Shown piece by piece: positions 49,450-58,898 of a stretch of 64,000 nt of DNA. The translations under genes were made by a program, and so were the position numbers. How positions within the stretch are numbered: the first letter of the stretch is position 1; every line of letters begins with the position of its first letter. The notes beneath the pieces were generated by a model. That model made no database searches, was not told the DNA's origin, and saw only the letters and a program-made list of their open reading frames with translations. Source of the stretch: PALSA-894 sp963734185 (GTDB lineage Bacteria; Pseudomonadota; Alphaproteobacteria; Rhizobiales; Xanthobacteraceae); assembly GCA_963734185.1 (NCBI GenBank), contig CAVTGA010000001.1:1798001-1862000 (forward strand). Reading direction: 5' to 3'.

Positions 49450-51585
49450 TCACAGCAGCTTATCGGGCGTGATCGGCAGTTCGCGGATGCGTTTTCCGGT
49501 CGCGTGAAAGATCGCGTTGGCGATGGCCGGCGCTATGCCCACCATGGCGATCTCGCCGACGCCTTTCACGCGGAGTGGGTTCACGTGCGGGTCGTGCTCC
49601 TCGACGAAGATCACGTCCATGACCGGCGGCGCGTCGGCATGGACCGGCACCGCGTATTCGGCGAAGTTGGCGTTCGCAATGCGCCCGTTGCGGGCATCGA
49701 CCACGGCATGCTCCATGAGCGCCATGCCAATTCCGCCGATCATGCCGCCGATGCATTGGCTGCGGGTGGTCTTGGGATTGACGATGCGACCGGCCCCGTA
49801 AGCGCCTACGATGCGGCGCACGCGGGTTTCCGCGAGATCCGGGTCCACGGCGACCTCCACGAATACAGCGCCAAAGGCATGCATAGAAAAGCGCTGGCCG
49901 GCGTCACCCGGCTTCACGTCCGCGAGGGCCTCCACGGGCCTTCCGATGCGGCGCATGGCCTCGGCGAGGTCATTGGCGCCGCCGCGGGCCAGCGCATCCT
50001 CGCGCGCCTTGCGGCAGGCCGCCTGCACGGCACTGCCGACACTCGCCATTGTCATCGAGCCGCCGTGGATCGGTGCCCGCGGCAGCAGCGTGTCGCCGAG
50101 CGTGAACTTCACCCGCTCGATGGGCAGACCGAGGGTCTCGGCCGCAACCTGAGTCATGGAGGTCCAGGTGCCCGGCCCCATGTCGCTCGAAGCGCTCGTC
50201 ACTTCGGCGGTGCCGTCCGGCAGGAGCCGGGCCATCGCCGACGCCGGCGCGTAGTTCACCGGATACGTGGCGCTCGCCATGCCCCAGCCGATCAGCCAGC
50301 GGCCATCGCGCATCGAGCGCGGCTCGGGCTGCCGCCGGCTCCAGCCGAAGCGCTCGGCGGCGGCGCGATAACAGGCTCGCGTCGAGCGGCTGGAGAACGG
50401 CAGCTTCTTGAATTCGTCGATCTCCGGTTCGTTAAGCAGGCGCAGCTCGACGGGATCGATGTTCAGCGCCACGGCGAGCTCGTCCATGGCGGATTCGAGC
50501 GCGAAGATGCCGCTCGCCTCGCCAGGGGCGCGCATGTAGGTCGGCGTGTGCACGTTCAGCCGCGCGATGCGATGACGCGTGTACACGTTCGGACACGAAT
50601 GCAGGAACCGGCTTGCGTTGAGCAGCGCCTCGGAAAACTCCTCGTAGCTGGAAGTCTCCTGGTTGCCTTCATGCACAATGGCGCCAAGGCGGCCGTCGCG
50701 CGATGCGCCGAGGGCGACACGCTGGACGGTGTGCGGACGGTACCCAACGGCATAGTACATCTCGCGACGCGACAGCATCACTTTGACCGGCCGCCGAACC
50801 ACTCGCGCAGCGAGTGCTGCGAGCGTGACATGCGGCCAAGTGCGCAGGCCCGAGCCGAACGCCCCACCGACAAACGGCGAGATCACGCGGATGTTCTGGG
50901 CCGGAATCCCAAACACGGCGGCGATCTCGTCGGCCGTGTTGTGCACCCACTGGGTCTTGTCCCAAAGGGTGAGGCGGTCGCCGTCCCAGGCGGCGATGGT
51001 GGCGTGCATCTCGATCGGATTGTGGTTCTCGCGCGGAATCACATAGGTCTGTTCGATTCTGACAGCAGCGGCCGCGAGGGCACCGTCGGGATCGCCTCGC
51101 CGCGTCTCGTTTGGTTTGACGTCGCCTTGATCGGTCTTCTCATGGGTGGGATCTATCGGCTCGACGCGGCCTATGTCGGTCGCCGCGGCCTCGGGCGCAT
51201 AAGTGACGTCCACCAGCGTTGCCGCATGGGTCGCCTGGTCGAGAGTTTCGGCAATCACGAGAGCGATGGGTTGGCCTTGATGGTTCACCCGGTCGTCCTG
51301 GAGCACGTGCAGGCGCTCACCGACCGCGGGGTCCGGAGGGCCCTTGTGCGCGCGATAAGCAAGGCTCGGTGCATTGCGGTGGGTCAGCACCGCGATCACT
51401 CCGGGCGCGCGTTCCGCCCCCGCGCTGTCGATCCGGGCGATGCGACCGTTGGCGACCGTGCTGCGCACGATGACGCCGTGCGCCTGGTTCGGCTGGTCGA
51501 ATTCCGCGGCGTAGGTGGCGCGGCCCGTGACTTTCTGGCGGCCGTCGACCCGGCTCACGGGTTGTCCGATGAATGCAGGGGTCAT
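49450..51585 (-). CDS. Molybdopterin-binding subunit of an aldehyde/xanthine oxidase (PaoC-like)
   Basis: 711 aa, large subunit of the xanthine oxidase family. DGRQKVTGRATYAAEFDQPN starts the aldehyde-oxidase N-domain. SPFVGGAFGSGLRTWPHVTL is the Moco-binding loop, and the catalytic Glu lies in RVKGVGEIAMVGIAPAIANA near the end. Oxidises aldehydes or N-heterocycles with water-derived oxygen. ATG 51585 overlaps the FAD-subunit stop (ATGA). Order 2Fe-2S, FAD, Moco matches paoABC; no PaoD-like chaperone gene is present here. Confidence 0.92.
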   Translation of the reverse strand: MTPAFIGQPVSRVDGRQKVTGRATYAAEFDQPNQAHGVIVRSTVANGRIARIDSAGAERAPGVIAVLTHRNAPSLAYRAHKGPPDPAVGERLHVLQDDRVNHQGQPIALVIAETLDQATHAATLVDVTYAPEAAATDIGRVEPIDPTHEKTDQGDVKPNETRRGDPDGALAAAAVRIEQTYVIPRENHNPIEMHATIAAWDGDRLTLWDKTQWVHNTADEIAAVFGIPAQNIRVISPFVGGAFGSGLRTWPHVTLAALAARVVRRPVKVMLSRREMYYAVGYRPHTVQRVALGASRDGRLGAIVHEGNQETSSYEEFSEALLNASRFLHSCPNVYTRHRIARLNVHTPTYMRAPGEASGIFALESAMDELAVALNIDPVELRLLNEPEIDEFKKLPFSSRSTRACYRAAAERFGWSRRQPEPRSMRDGRWLIGWGMASATYPVNYAPASAMARLLPDGTAEVTSASSDMGPGTWTSMTQVAAETLGLPIERVKFTLGDTLLPRAPIHGGSMTMASVGSAVQAACRKAREDALARGGANDLAEAMRRIGRPVEALADVKPGDAGQRFSMHAFGAVFVEVAVDPDLAETRVRRIVGAYGAGRIVNPKTTRSQCIGGMIGGIGMALMEHAVVDARNGRIANANFAEYAVPVHADAPPVMDVIFVEEHDPHVNPLRVKGVGEIAMVGIAPAIANAIFHATGKRIRELPITPDKLL

Positions 51586-52580
51586 GCGCGGGCTCCCGCG
51601 GTTTCGACGGCGCGCACGATGGCGCGCTGCATGAGCTCGATCTTGAAGTCGTTGTGGCCGCGCCCGCGGGCTCCTTCCGCGGCGAGCGCTGCGGCGGTGC
51701 GGATTACCGAGCGATCGAGGCTTGCACCGGCGAGTGCGCTTTCGACGCGCGGCACGCGCCACGGCTTGGTTCCCACGCCGCCGAGCGCGACGCGGGCTTG
51801 CCGGATGCGGCCGCCGATGAGGTCGAGCGCCACTGCCGCAGAGACGACGGCGAACTCAAACGAAGCGCGATCGCGCACCTTGAGATAATGCGAGCGCCGA
51901 GTGGCCAGGCTCGCCGGCACCGTAATGGCCGTGACCACCTCACCGGCCTCGAGCACGGTCTCGATGTGTGGCGTCTCGCCAGGCAGCCGATGAAAATCGG
52001 CCAGCGGAATCGTGCGCTGGCCATCGGGGCCGCGCACCTCGACCGCCGCATCGAGTGCAACCAGCGCGACCGCAAGGTCGGACGCATGGGCCGCGATACA
52101 GTGATCGCTTGTGCCGAGCACGGCATGCCAGCGGTTCTCGCCGCCGATGGCGGAGCAGCCGGAGCCTGGCATGCGTTTGTTGCAGGCGGCATAGCCGACG
52201 TCGCGGAAAAACGGGCAACGCGTGCGCTGCAGAAGGTTGCCGCCCATGGTCGCCTGGTTGCGCACCTGGGGACTCGCCGAGTTCAGGAGCGCTTCGGAGA
52301 TCACGGGAAACTGCTCGATCACGGCGGGGTGCGCCGCCACGTCGGCCATCGTGGCTGCGGCGCCCAGCCGGAGCCCCTGCGGCCCGGCCTCGATGCGGCT
52401 GTCCAGAACGCCCGCGAGGCTGACCAGCCGCTCGGGCCGGCGCACGTCTTCCTGAAGGAGCTGCACCATGTCGGTGCCGCCGGCGATATATTCGGCCGGG
52501 GCGTCGGTGCGGCCCGCCTGGGCGCCAAAGGCCAGCGCGGCGGCGAGGTCGCGCGGGCGTTCGAGGGTGAAGGGCTGCAT
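51582..52580 (-). CDS. FAD-binding subunit of the oxidoreductase (PaoB-like)
   Basis: 332 aa. FAD motif AEYIAGGTDMVQLLQEDV and SPQVRNQATMGGNLLQRTRC. Four cysteines C122, C133, C142 and C161 within an insert (RCPFFRDVGYAACNKRMPGS then GC) correspond to the additional [4Fe-4S] site known in PaoB and 4-hydroxybenzoyl-CoA reductase-like proteins. C-terminal CO-dehydrogenase flavoprotein domain with RDRASFEFAVVSAAVALDLI. Three nt after the 2Fe-2S subunit. Confidence 0.92.
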   Translation of the reverse strand: MQPFTLERPRDLAAALAFGAQAGRTDAPAEYIAGGTDMVQLLQEDVRRPERLVSLAGVLDSRIEAGPQGLRLGAAATMADVAAHPAVIEQFPVISEALLNSASPQVRNQATMGGNLLQRTRCPFFRDVGYAACNKRMPGSGCSAIGGENRWHAVLGTSDHCIAAHASDLAVALVALDAAVEVRGPDGQRTIPLADFHRLPGETPHIETVLEAGEVVTAITVPASLATRRSHYLKVRDRASFEFAVVSAAVALDLIGGRIRQARVALGGVGTKPWRVPRVESALAGASLDRSVIRTAAALAAEGARGRGHNDFKIELMQRAIVRAVETAGARA

Positions 52581-52583
52581 GGC

Positions 52584-53228
52584 TCAACCTCCTCGCACCG
52601 CGCCTATGGCGCGGGCAGCGTCCTCGATCGCCGCCACGATGTGGTCATAGGCTCCGCAGCGGCACAAATTGCCGCTCATCCACTCGCGGATCTCCTGCGC
52701 CGAGCCGGCGTGACCCTCGTTGATGCAGGCGACGCCGGCCATAATCTGTCCCGACGTGCAATAGCCGCACTGGAAGGCGTCACGCTCGATGAAGGCGGTC
52801 TGCAATGGATGAAGTTGATCGCCTTTTGCCAAGCCTTCGATTGTCGCGATCTCGCGCCCCTCGACGAGAGCGGCCAAGGACAAGCACGATTTGACGCGCT
52901 TGCCGTCGATCAGCACCGTGCAGGCGCCGCATTGACCGAGGCCGCAGCCTTTTTTCGAGCCCGTCAAATGCAGATGCTCGCGAAGAGCATCGAGCAGCGT
53001 TGTGCGCGGATCCAGCGCCAGCCGATGCTCGGTTCCGTTGACGCGCAGTGCCACATCGAGCGGCGCGGGAGCGGCTCCAGCGCCTTGCGCCGCCGCGGAT
53101 GAAATCACAGGCATCAGCTGTCCTCCCGCCAAGGCGCCACCGGTGACCACGGCCGCCTCCATAAGCTCTCGGCGGGTCATATCCGAGCCGGTGATCCTCA
53201 AGTTTTCTGAGCCTGGAGGCGCTTCCAT
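52584..53228 (-). CDS. Tat-exported 2Fe-2S subunit (PaoA-like)
   Basis: 214 aa. Twin-arginine leader MTRRELMEAAVVTGGALAGG (RR at 19-20) and cleavage near SSAAAQG. The plant-type cluster has C95, C100, C103 and C115; the all-helical cluster has C154, C157, C189 and C191 (FQCGYC, LCRCG). ATG 53228 has GGGAGAG 6 nt upstream. The leader implies that the whole trimer is folded in the cytoplasm and moved to the periplasm, as for E. coli PaoABC. Confidence 0.93.
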   Translation of the reverse strand: MEAPPGSENLRITGSDMTRRELMEAAVVTGGALAGGQLMPVISSAAAQGAGAAPAPLDVALRVNGTEHRLALDPRTTLLDALREHLHLTGSKKGCGLGQCGACTVLIDGKRVKSCLSLAALVEGREIATIEGLAKGDQLHPLQTAFIERDAFQCGYCTSGQIMAGVACINEGHAGSAQEIREWMSGNLCRCGAYDHIVAAIEDAARAIGAVRGG

Positions 53229-53320
53229 GTGCGGCTCTCCCTTCGTGAGTAGGGCTAAGGCATGCCGTCCGATTTAAGAGCGCGCATGCTCGCCGACTAC
53301 CCGCTAAAATCCGCATGGAC

Positions 53321-53339
53321 TTATGAGCGGAGCCCATAA
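53321..53339 (+). promoter_or_regulatory. Likely LysR-type regulator binding box
   Basis: TTATG-N9-CATAA, a perfect 5-bp dyad containing the T-N11-A core of LTTR boxes. It lies in the divergent gap between the PaoA-like gene and the LysR gene and ends exactly at the LysR ATG. Confidence 0.55.
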
Positions 53340-54257
53340 ATGCATCGCAGTCGTCTGGACGACCTTCAGGCCTTTGTCGCCGTCGCGCGCGAGCGCAGTT
53401 TCACCAAAGCTGCCGCTAAGCTGGCCGTCTCGCAATCCGCGCTCAGCCATACGATCCGAGAGCTCGAAGAGCGGCTTGGGGTTCGGCTCCTAAGTCGCAC
53501 GACGCGCAGTGTCTCTCCAACCGAAGCGGGAGAACGGTTGCTCCACAACATCGGAGCACGCTTCGACGAGATCGAGGCGGCGGTCGCTGCCGTAAGTGAG
53601 CTTCGGGAAAAGCCCGCTGGCACCATTCGGCTCACAGCCACCGAAAATGCGACAGAGACAATCCTCGTCCCAAAGCTTGCACCGCTATTGCGAGAGTACC
53701 CGGATATCAAAGTCGAGATTGTTGTCGACTATGGCCTTACCGACATCGTGGCCCGGCAGTACGACGCAGGCGTACGCAGTGGCGAGCAGGTGGCCAAGGA
53801 CATGATCGCGGTGCGGATCGGGCCGGACATGCGCATGGCGGTGGTCGGTGCGCCCGCATATTTCAAGAACAACCCAGCGCCGAAGTCGCCGCAGGACCTC
53901 GTCGGGCACAACTGCATCAACTTGCGCTTGCCTTCGCATGGGGGCGTGTACGCCTGGGAGTTCGAGAAAGGTGGTCGCGAGTTGAGGGTGCGCATCGAGG
54001 GCCAGTTCACCTTCAATGCCACGAGTCAGATGCTGAATGCGGCACTCGCCGGATCGGGCCTGGCGTATGCGCCGGAAAGCATGGTGCAGCCTTCTCTCGC
54101 CAAGGGTCGCCTCATCCGTGTGCTCGAAGAGTGGTGCCTCCCTTACTCGGGATACCATCTCTTCTTTCCGAGCCGCCGCCAGTCCTCGGCGGCATTTGCT
54201 CTGGTGGTCGACGCATTGCGGTACCGGACTAGAGCCACCGCGAGCATTCGCGGATAG
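53340..54257 (+). CDS. LysR-family transcriptional regulator
   Basis: 305 aa. The N-terminal HTH is MHRSRLDDLQAFVAVARERS, FTKAAAKLAVSQSALSHTIR and LEERLGVRLLSRTTRSVSPT, followed by a periplasmic-binding-protein-like effector domain (GTIRLTATENATETILVPKL; HNCINLRLPSHGGVYAWEFE). Divergent from the PaoABC-like operon and likely its regulator, possibly responding to an aldehyde. Base composition is somewhat less GC-rich than core genes such as glnE. Confidence 0.92.
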   Translation: MHRSRLDDLQAFVAVARERSFTKAAAKLAVSQSALSHTIRELEERLGVRLLSRTTRSVSPTEAGERLLHNIGARFDEIEAAVAAVSELREKPAGTIRLTATENATETILVPKLAPLLREYPDIKVEIVVDYGLTDIVARQYDAGVRSGEQVAKDMIAVRIGPDMRMAVVGAPAYFKNNPAPKSPQDLVGHNCINLRLPSHGGVYAWEFEKGGRELRVRIEGQFTFNATSQMLNAALAGSGLAYAPESMVQPSLAKGRLIRVLEEWCLPYSGYHLFFPSRRQSSAAFALVVDALRYRTRATASIRG

Positions 54258-54323
54258 TGCAGGACCGGGGGGATGGTGGCCATACCCAAGCAAAGAAGGC
54301 CCCGCCGTGGCGGACCCCCGCCT
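54258..54323. other. Junction segment, no gene
   Basis: Sequence between the LysR stop and the duplicated CDF fragment. No reading frame or structure is recognisable. With the two features that follow it makes up the 450-bp non-coding stretch before the LuxR-type gene. The left limit of the duplicated CDF sequence is blurred over about 10 bp (GACCCC shared by both copies). Confidence 0.6.
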
Positions 54324-54430
54324 TGACCGTCCACGAGGCGCACGAGAAGGTCAACGAGGTCGAACGCGGCCTGCGCCGACGCTGGCCGAGCATCAAGCGG
54401 GTGATCGGACACGCCGAGCCGCGGCGCTAG
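54324..54430 (+). pseudogene. Duplicated 3' end of the CDF transporter gene
   Basis: 107 bp, 103 identical to 48697-48803, encoding TVHEAHEKVNEVERGLRRRW through the terminal HAEPRR and stop. A one-base length difference just upstream breaks any longer frame. The TAG stop overlaps the CTAG that opens the double-hairpin repeat copy 2. Confidence 0.92.
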
Positions 54431-54592
54431 TGTCCCGATTCCGAAGTTCGCCAGCACTTGCGGCAAACTCGGGAGCGAACTTCGGAATCAAAGGGACACT
54501 AGCAACTTCATGATTCTAGTGCCCCTTTTGAACCCGAAGTTCGAATCCGCCCTTGCCGCGCATTGTGTGCGAACTTCGGGTTCGGGGCACTA
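54427..54592. repeat. Double-hairpin intergenic repeat, copy 2
   Basis: First hairpin 54427-54502 has the same arms as copy 1 (CTAGTGTCCCGATTCCGAAG and complement). The 13-nt linker is CAACTTCATGATT. The second hairpin 54516-54592 has arms CTAGTGCCCC, GAACCCGAAGTTCG and CGAACTTCGGGTTC, GGGGCACTA. Loop sequences differ completely between copies. Confidence 0.85.
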
Positions 54593-54709
54593 ACGCAACT
54601 TGTCCGCGAGCGGGTGGGCAATCTACGTACCTGATGATTATTGCATTGCGTCAACCTTCGACCTCTGTTTAGAAAATCGCGCTCACCGTCGCAGCGTTCG
54701 GGGCTCCCC

Positions 54710-55843
54710 GTGTTGCCGGAAACTGAACAAGTCGCGGCCTTGATCGGCGGCATCTACGATGCGGCGCTGGACCCGAGCGGCTGGCGTAAAGTGCTCAAGC
54801 AGGTCAGCGCGTTCGTGGGCGGCCCGTCGGCGAGCCTGTTCTGCGAAGACTCGCTGACGAAAAAGGGCAATGCGTACTTCTGTTGGGGCGGTCGGCCGGA
54901 GTTCGCGCAGCTCTACTGGGACAAATATGTCCGGCTGAACCCGTTCTCGACCGAATCAGTCCTGTTCCCCATCGACGAGGTCTACAGCACCATCGACATG
55001 ATGCCGTACGAACAGTACGGGCGGACGCAATTCTTCGCCGAATGGGTCCAGCCGCAGGGCTGGGGCGACCTGCTCTCGGCCAACCTGGAGAAGTCGGCGA
55101 CCGGCCGCGCGGTACTGACGGTTCCGGTCCGCGCGGCGGACGGACCCGCGGACGATGAGCGCCGCCAGCGCATGCAAGTGCTCGTACCGCATGTTCGCCG
55201 CGCGCTCATGATCGGCAAGGTCATCGATCTGAGCAAGATCGAGGCCGCAGCGCTTGCCGATACGCTCGACGGCCTGAGCACGGCGATCTTCCTGGTCGAT
55301 GTCGCCGGGCAGATCGTCCACAGCAACGCGAGCGGACGCGTCATGCTGACCGAAGGCGATGCGTTGCGCGCGGGAGCCAAGCTCGTCGCCACGGACCCGG
55401 AAGCGCAAGCTGCGTTGCACGATGCGTTCGCCGCGGCGCAAGGGGGAGACATCGCGCTCGGCGTCAAAGGCATCGCCGTGCCGTTGACCGGCCGAGACGG
55501 CAACACCTACGTCATGCACGTGCTGCCGCTGACCTCGGGCGCGCGCCGGCATGCGGGGTTTTCCTATGCGGCGGTCGCGGCCGTGTTCATCCGCAAGTCG
55601 GCGCTCGATTCCGCGCAACCGTTCGAAACCTTGGCGAAACACTTCCACCTCACACCCGCCGAGCTGCGGGTGCTCGGATCGATCGTGGAAGTCGGCGGCG
55701 TGCCGGAAGTGGCCCCCCTGCTCGGCATTTCGGAAGCGACCGTGAAGACCCATCTGCGGCGCGTCTTCGACAAGACCGGAACCGGGCGTCAGGCCGATCT
55801 GGTCAAGCTGGTGGCCGGATATTCCAGTCCGCTGCTGAGTTGA
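54710..55843 (+). CDS. LuxR-type HTH transcriptional regulator
   Basis: 377 aa from GTG 54710; the frame also opens at a TTG at 54641 but family-like sequence starts at EQVAALIGGIYDAALDPSGW. An N-terminal sensor region with GRTQFFAEWVQPQGWGDLLS is followed by a PAS-like part (LSTAIFLVDVAGQIVHSNAS) and a C-terminal LuxR HTH (FHLTPAELRVLGSIVEVGGV, LGISEATVKTHLRRVFDKTG). No receiver domain. Stand-alone, target unknown; the double-hairpin repeat lies just upstream. Confidence 0.85.
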   Translation: MLPETEQVAALIGGIYDAALDPSGWRKVLKQVSAFVGGPSASLFCEDSLTKKGNAYFCWGGRPEFAQLYWDKYVRLNPFSTESVLFPIDEVYSTIDMMPYEQYGRTQFFAEWVQPQGWGDLLSANLEKSATGRAVLTVPVRAADGPADDERRQRMQVLVPHVRRALMIGKVIDLSKIEAAALADTLDGLSTAIFLVDVAGQIVHSNASGRVMLTEGDALRAGAKLVATDPEAQAALHDAFAAAQGGDIALGVKGIAVPLTGRDGNTYVMHVLPLTSGARRHAGFSYAAVAAVFIRKSALDSAQPFETLAKHFHLTPAELRVLGSIVEVGGVPEVAPLLGISEATVKTHLRRVFDKTGTGRQADLVKLVAGYSSPLLS

Positions 55844-55937
55844 AGAAAAATCATCCTGCGCTAGATTCATCTTTGGTCGCGTTTGTCTCACGGCGAACCG
55901 CTTCACACTTCGGCGGAAAACGCTCTATGGGTTGCGG

Positions 55938-58898
55938 ATGGCCGTGCGCAAAGCGAAATCCGAACGTCCGCCATCCCTCGCCGCCCGCCTGGTCGACTCT
56001 CCGCGCCTGCTCGCGCGGAAGGCAGCCGCGGCAAAGCTTGACGACGCGCTCGCCGGCGGCGGCAAAAAGCTCGCCAACGAATTCGCAGCGCTGTTCGAGC
56101 GACACCCCCACGCGCGCGTCGTGCTGGAAGGAATAGCCGAAGCCTCGCCGTTCCTGCGCGACCTCGTGCAGGCGGATCCGGCGCGCCTGCTGGCGCTGCT
56201 CGGCGCCGATCCGGCAGAGCGGCTGGAAGCGTTGATCGCCGATCTCGCGCGCGCGGTTCCGGCGGCCAGGAGCGAGGCCGACGCGATGCGCCGGCTGCGG
56301 CTCGCCAAGGCCGAGAGCGCGCTCCTGATCGCGCTCGCCGACATCGGCGGCGTCTGGCCGGTCGGTGAGGTCACCCGGGCGCTCACCGCATTCGCCGACG
56401 CCGCGGTCGATGCCGCCGTGCGCTTCCTCCTGCGCGGCCTTGTCAAGCAGGGCAAGCTCAAGCCCGCGCAAGCCGATCGCGCCGAATCCGGCTGCGGCTA
56501 CGTCGTGCTCGCGATGGGCAAGATGGGCGCGTTCGAGCTCAACTATTCGAGCGACATCGACGTCATCGTGCTGTACGACCCCGACGCGCCGGCATTGCCC
56601 GACGGCGCCGAGCCCGGCACGCTCTACGTCCGTCTCACGCGCGGCCTGGTGAAGCTGCTGCAGGAGCGCACCGCGGACGGCTACGTCGCCCGCGTCGATT
56701 TGCGCCTGCGTCCCGACCCGGCCTCGACCGCGATCGCCATCTCGATCAGCTCCGCCCTCACCTATTACGAGAGCAGCGGGCAGAACTGGGAGCGCGCCGC
56801 ATTGATCAAGGCGCGCCCCTGCGCCGGCGATCTTGCCGTCGGCGAAGCCTTCCTCAAGGACATCTCACCGTTCATCTGGCGCAAGTATCTCGACTATGCG
56901 GCGGTCGCCGACGTGCACGCCATGAAACGGCAGATCCATGCCTACAGGGGCCATGACGAGATCGCGATCGAAGGCCATAACGTCAAGCTCGGTCGCGGCG
57001 GCATCCGCGAGATCGAGTTCTTCGTGCAGACCCAGCAGCTCATCGCCGGCGGCCGCCACGGCGAGCTGCGCGGGCGCCAGACGCTCGCGATGCTCGAGGC
57101 GCTCGCGGCCGGCGGCTGGATCGGGCAGGACGCGGCGCGCGATCTGGCCGATGCCTATCGCTTCCTGCGCACGGTCGAGCATCGGCTGCAGATGACGGCC
57201 GACGAGCAGACCCATACCCTGCCGGCCGAACCGGAAAAGCTCGAGCGGTTCGCGCGCTTTCTTGGGTTGGCGGGGCGCGACGCTTTCGCCGCAGTGTTCG
57301 TCGATCACCTGCGCAAGGTGCAGCACTACTACGCGCGGCTGTTCGAGGATGCGCCGACGGCCGACGCTTCCCGTCGCGCGCTGGCCTTTCCGGCCGCGGC
57401 GGATGACGGCGCGACGCTCGAGAAACTCGCCGCCATGGGCTTCCGCAAACCGCTCGAAGCCTCGCACACGGTGCGCGGCTGGCTGTCGGGCCGTCTGCGC
57501 TCGCTCAAAGGCGAATTCGTGCGCACCCATCTTGCCGAGCTGGCGCCGACCCTGGTCGATCACCTGGCGCGCGCCGAGAATCCGGACAGTGCGCTCGTCG
57601 CGCTCGATCGCTTCCTCGCCGAGCTGCACGGCGGCGCACGGCTGTTGTCCCTGCTGTTGCGCAATCCCGACATGGTGGCGCTGTTCGCCCGCATCCTCGG
57701 CACCGCGCCGCGCCTCGCCGACATCCTCGCACTGTATCCGCAGGTGATGGACGCGCTGATCGAACCCTCGTTCTTCGGCGCGCTGCCCAATGGCGAAAAA
57801 CTCTCGGCCGGACTCGCGGCCGCGCTGAGCGAAGCGCGCTCCGACGAGGACTTCCTCGACCGCGCACGGCAATTCGGCCAGGAGCACATGTTCCTGATCG
57901 GCGCCCGCATCATCTCGGGGACGGTCTCGGCCGAGCAGGCGGGCGAGGCTTTCGCGACGCTTGCCGACGTCATCGTGCGCGCGCTGCATCGCGCGGTCGA
58001 GGACAATTTCGCCAAGAGCCACGGCCGGCTCAGGAAGCAGCAGAGTGCCGTGCTGGCGCTCGGCAAGCTCGGCGGGCGCGAGATGACCGCGGGCTCCGAC
58101 CTCGATCTCATCATCGTCTACGGCTTCGACGGCGAGCACCGATCCGACGGGGCGCGACCGCTCTACGGCAGCCAGTATTTTGCGCGCGTCACGCAGCGGC
58201 TGGTCAGCGCGCTGTCGGCGCAGACCAATCTCGGCTCGCTCTATGCCGTCGACATGCGGCTGCGCCCGTCGGGCCGCTCCGGGCCGGTCGCCGTCACGCT
58301 CGAGTCGTTCGCAAGCTACCAGGACAAGGAAGCCTGGACCTGGGAGCATATGGCCTTGACGCGCGCCCGCGTCGTCTCCGGCCCGGCGCCGTTCGCGCGC
58401 CGGGTGGAGCACGTCATCCGCGAGGTGCTGTGCCGGCCGCGCGAGCCTGGGACGATCGCAGGCGACGTCGCCGAGATGCGCGGCGCGATCGCGGCCGAGA
58501 AAGGCGACCAGGAACGCTGGAGCCTGAAATACGCCGCCGGCGGGCTGATCGACGTCGAGTTCATCGCGCAATACCTGCAGCTCGTCCACGCCGCCAAACA
58601 TCCCGAGATCCTCGATACCTCGACCGCGCGCGTGCTCGACAAGGCGTTCCGCCTCGGTCTCCTTCCGGTCGCGGAGGCGGAAATCCTGCGCCCGGCCGCT
58701 CTGCTCTATCATGATCTGACGCAGATCCTGCGGCTCTGCCTCAATGGCCCGTTCGATTCCAAGGCGGCGGGGCCGGCTCTGTTGAGCCTGCTCGCGCGCG
58801 CCGCCGACCTGCCGGATTTTTCGATGCTCGAAGCGCATCTCGCCGAGACGCAGGCGGAAGTGCGCGAATGCTTCACGCGGATCGTCGGCAAGCCGTAG
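55938..58898 (+). CDS. glnE: Bifunctional glutamine synthetase adenylyltransferase/adenylyl-removing enzyme
   Basis: About 986 aa, normal length. The N-terminal nucleotidyltransferase domain (deadenylylation) has MGKMGAFELNYSSDIDVIVL with the DxD near residue 205. The central four-helix regulatory region follows, and the C-terminal domain (adenylylation) has LGKLGGREMTAGSDLDLIIV near 720. Controls glutamine synthetase in response to PII and glutamine. ATG 55938 chosen; TTG two codons upstream is possible. Very even high-GC codon use marks it as a core gene. Confidence 0.96.
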   Translation: MAVRKAKSERPPSLAARLVDSPRLLARKAAAAKLDDALAGGGKKLANEFAALFERHPHARVVLEGIAEASPFLRDLVQADPARLLALLGADPAERLEALIADLARAVPAARSEADAMRRLRLAKAESALLIALADIGGVWPVGEVTRALTAFADAAVDAAVRFLLRGLVKQGKLKPAQADRAESGCGYVVLAMGKMGAFELNYSSDIDVIVLYDPDAPALPDGAEPGTLYVRLTRGLVKLLQERTADGYVARVDLRLRPDPASTAIAISISSALTYYESSGQNWERAALIKARPCAGDLAVGEAFLKDISPFIWRKYLDYAAVADVHAMKRQIHAYRGHDEIAIEGHNVKLGRGGIREIEFFVQTQQLIAGGRHGELRGRQTLAMLEALAAGGWIGQDAARDLADAYRFLRTVEHRLQMTADEQTHTLPAEPEKLERFARFLGLAGRDAFAAVFVDHLRKVQHYYARLFEDAPTADASRRALAFPAAADDGATLEKLAAMGFRKPLEASHTVRGWLSGRLRSLKGEFVRTHLAELAPTLVDHLARAENPDSALVALDRFLAELHGGARLLSLLLRNPDMVALFARILGTAPRLADILALYPQVMDALIEPSFFGALPNGEKLSAGLAAALSEARSDEDFLDRARQFGQEHMFLIGARIISGTVSAEQAGEAFATLADVIVRALHRAVEDNFAKSHGRLRKQQSAVLALGKLGGREMTAGSDLDLIIVYGFDGEHRSDGARPLYGSQYFARVTQRLVSALSAQTNLGSLYAVDMRLRPSGRSGPVAVTLESFASYQDKEAWTWEHMALTRARVVSGPAPFARRVEHVIREVLCRPREPGTIAGDVAEMRGAIAAEKGDQERWSLKYAAGGLIDVEFIAQYLQLVHAAKHPEILDTSTARVLDKAFRLGLLPVAEAEILRPAALLYHDLTQILRLCLNGPFDSKAAGPALLSLLARAADLPDFSMLEAHLAETQAEVRECFTRIVGKP

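Noticed and set aside
48804..54430. Integrative element with its own integrase
   Set aside because: No integrase, recombinase or transfer gene is present between the direct repeats, so only a passively acquired block is claimed.
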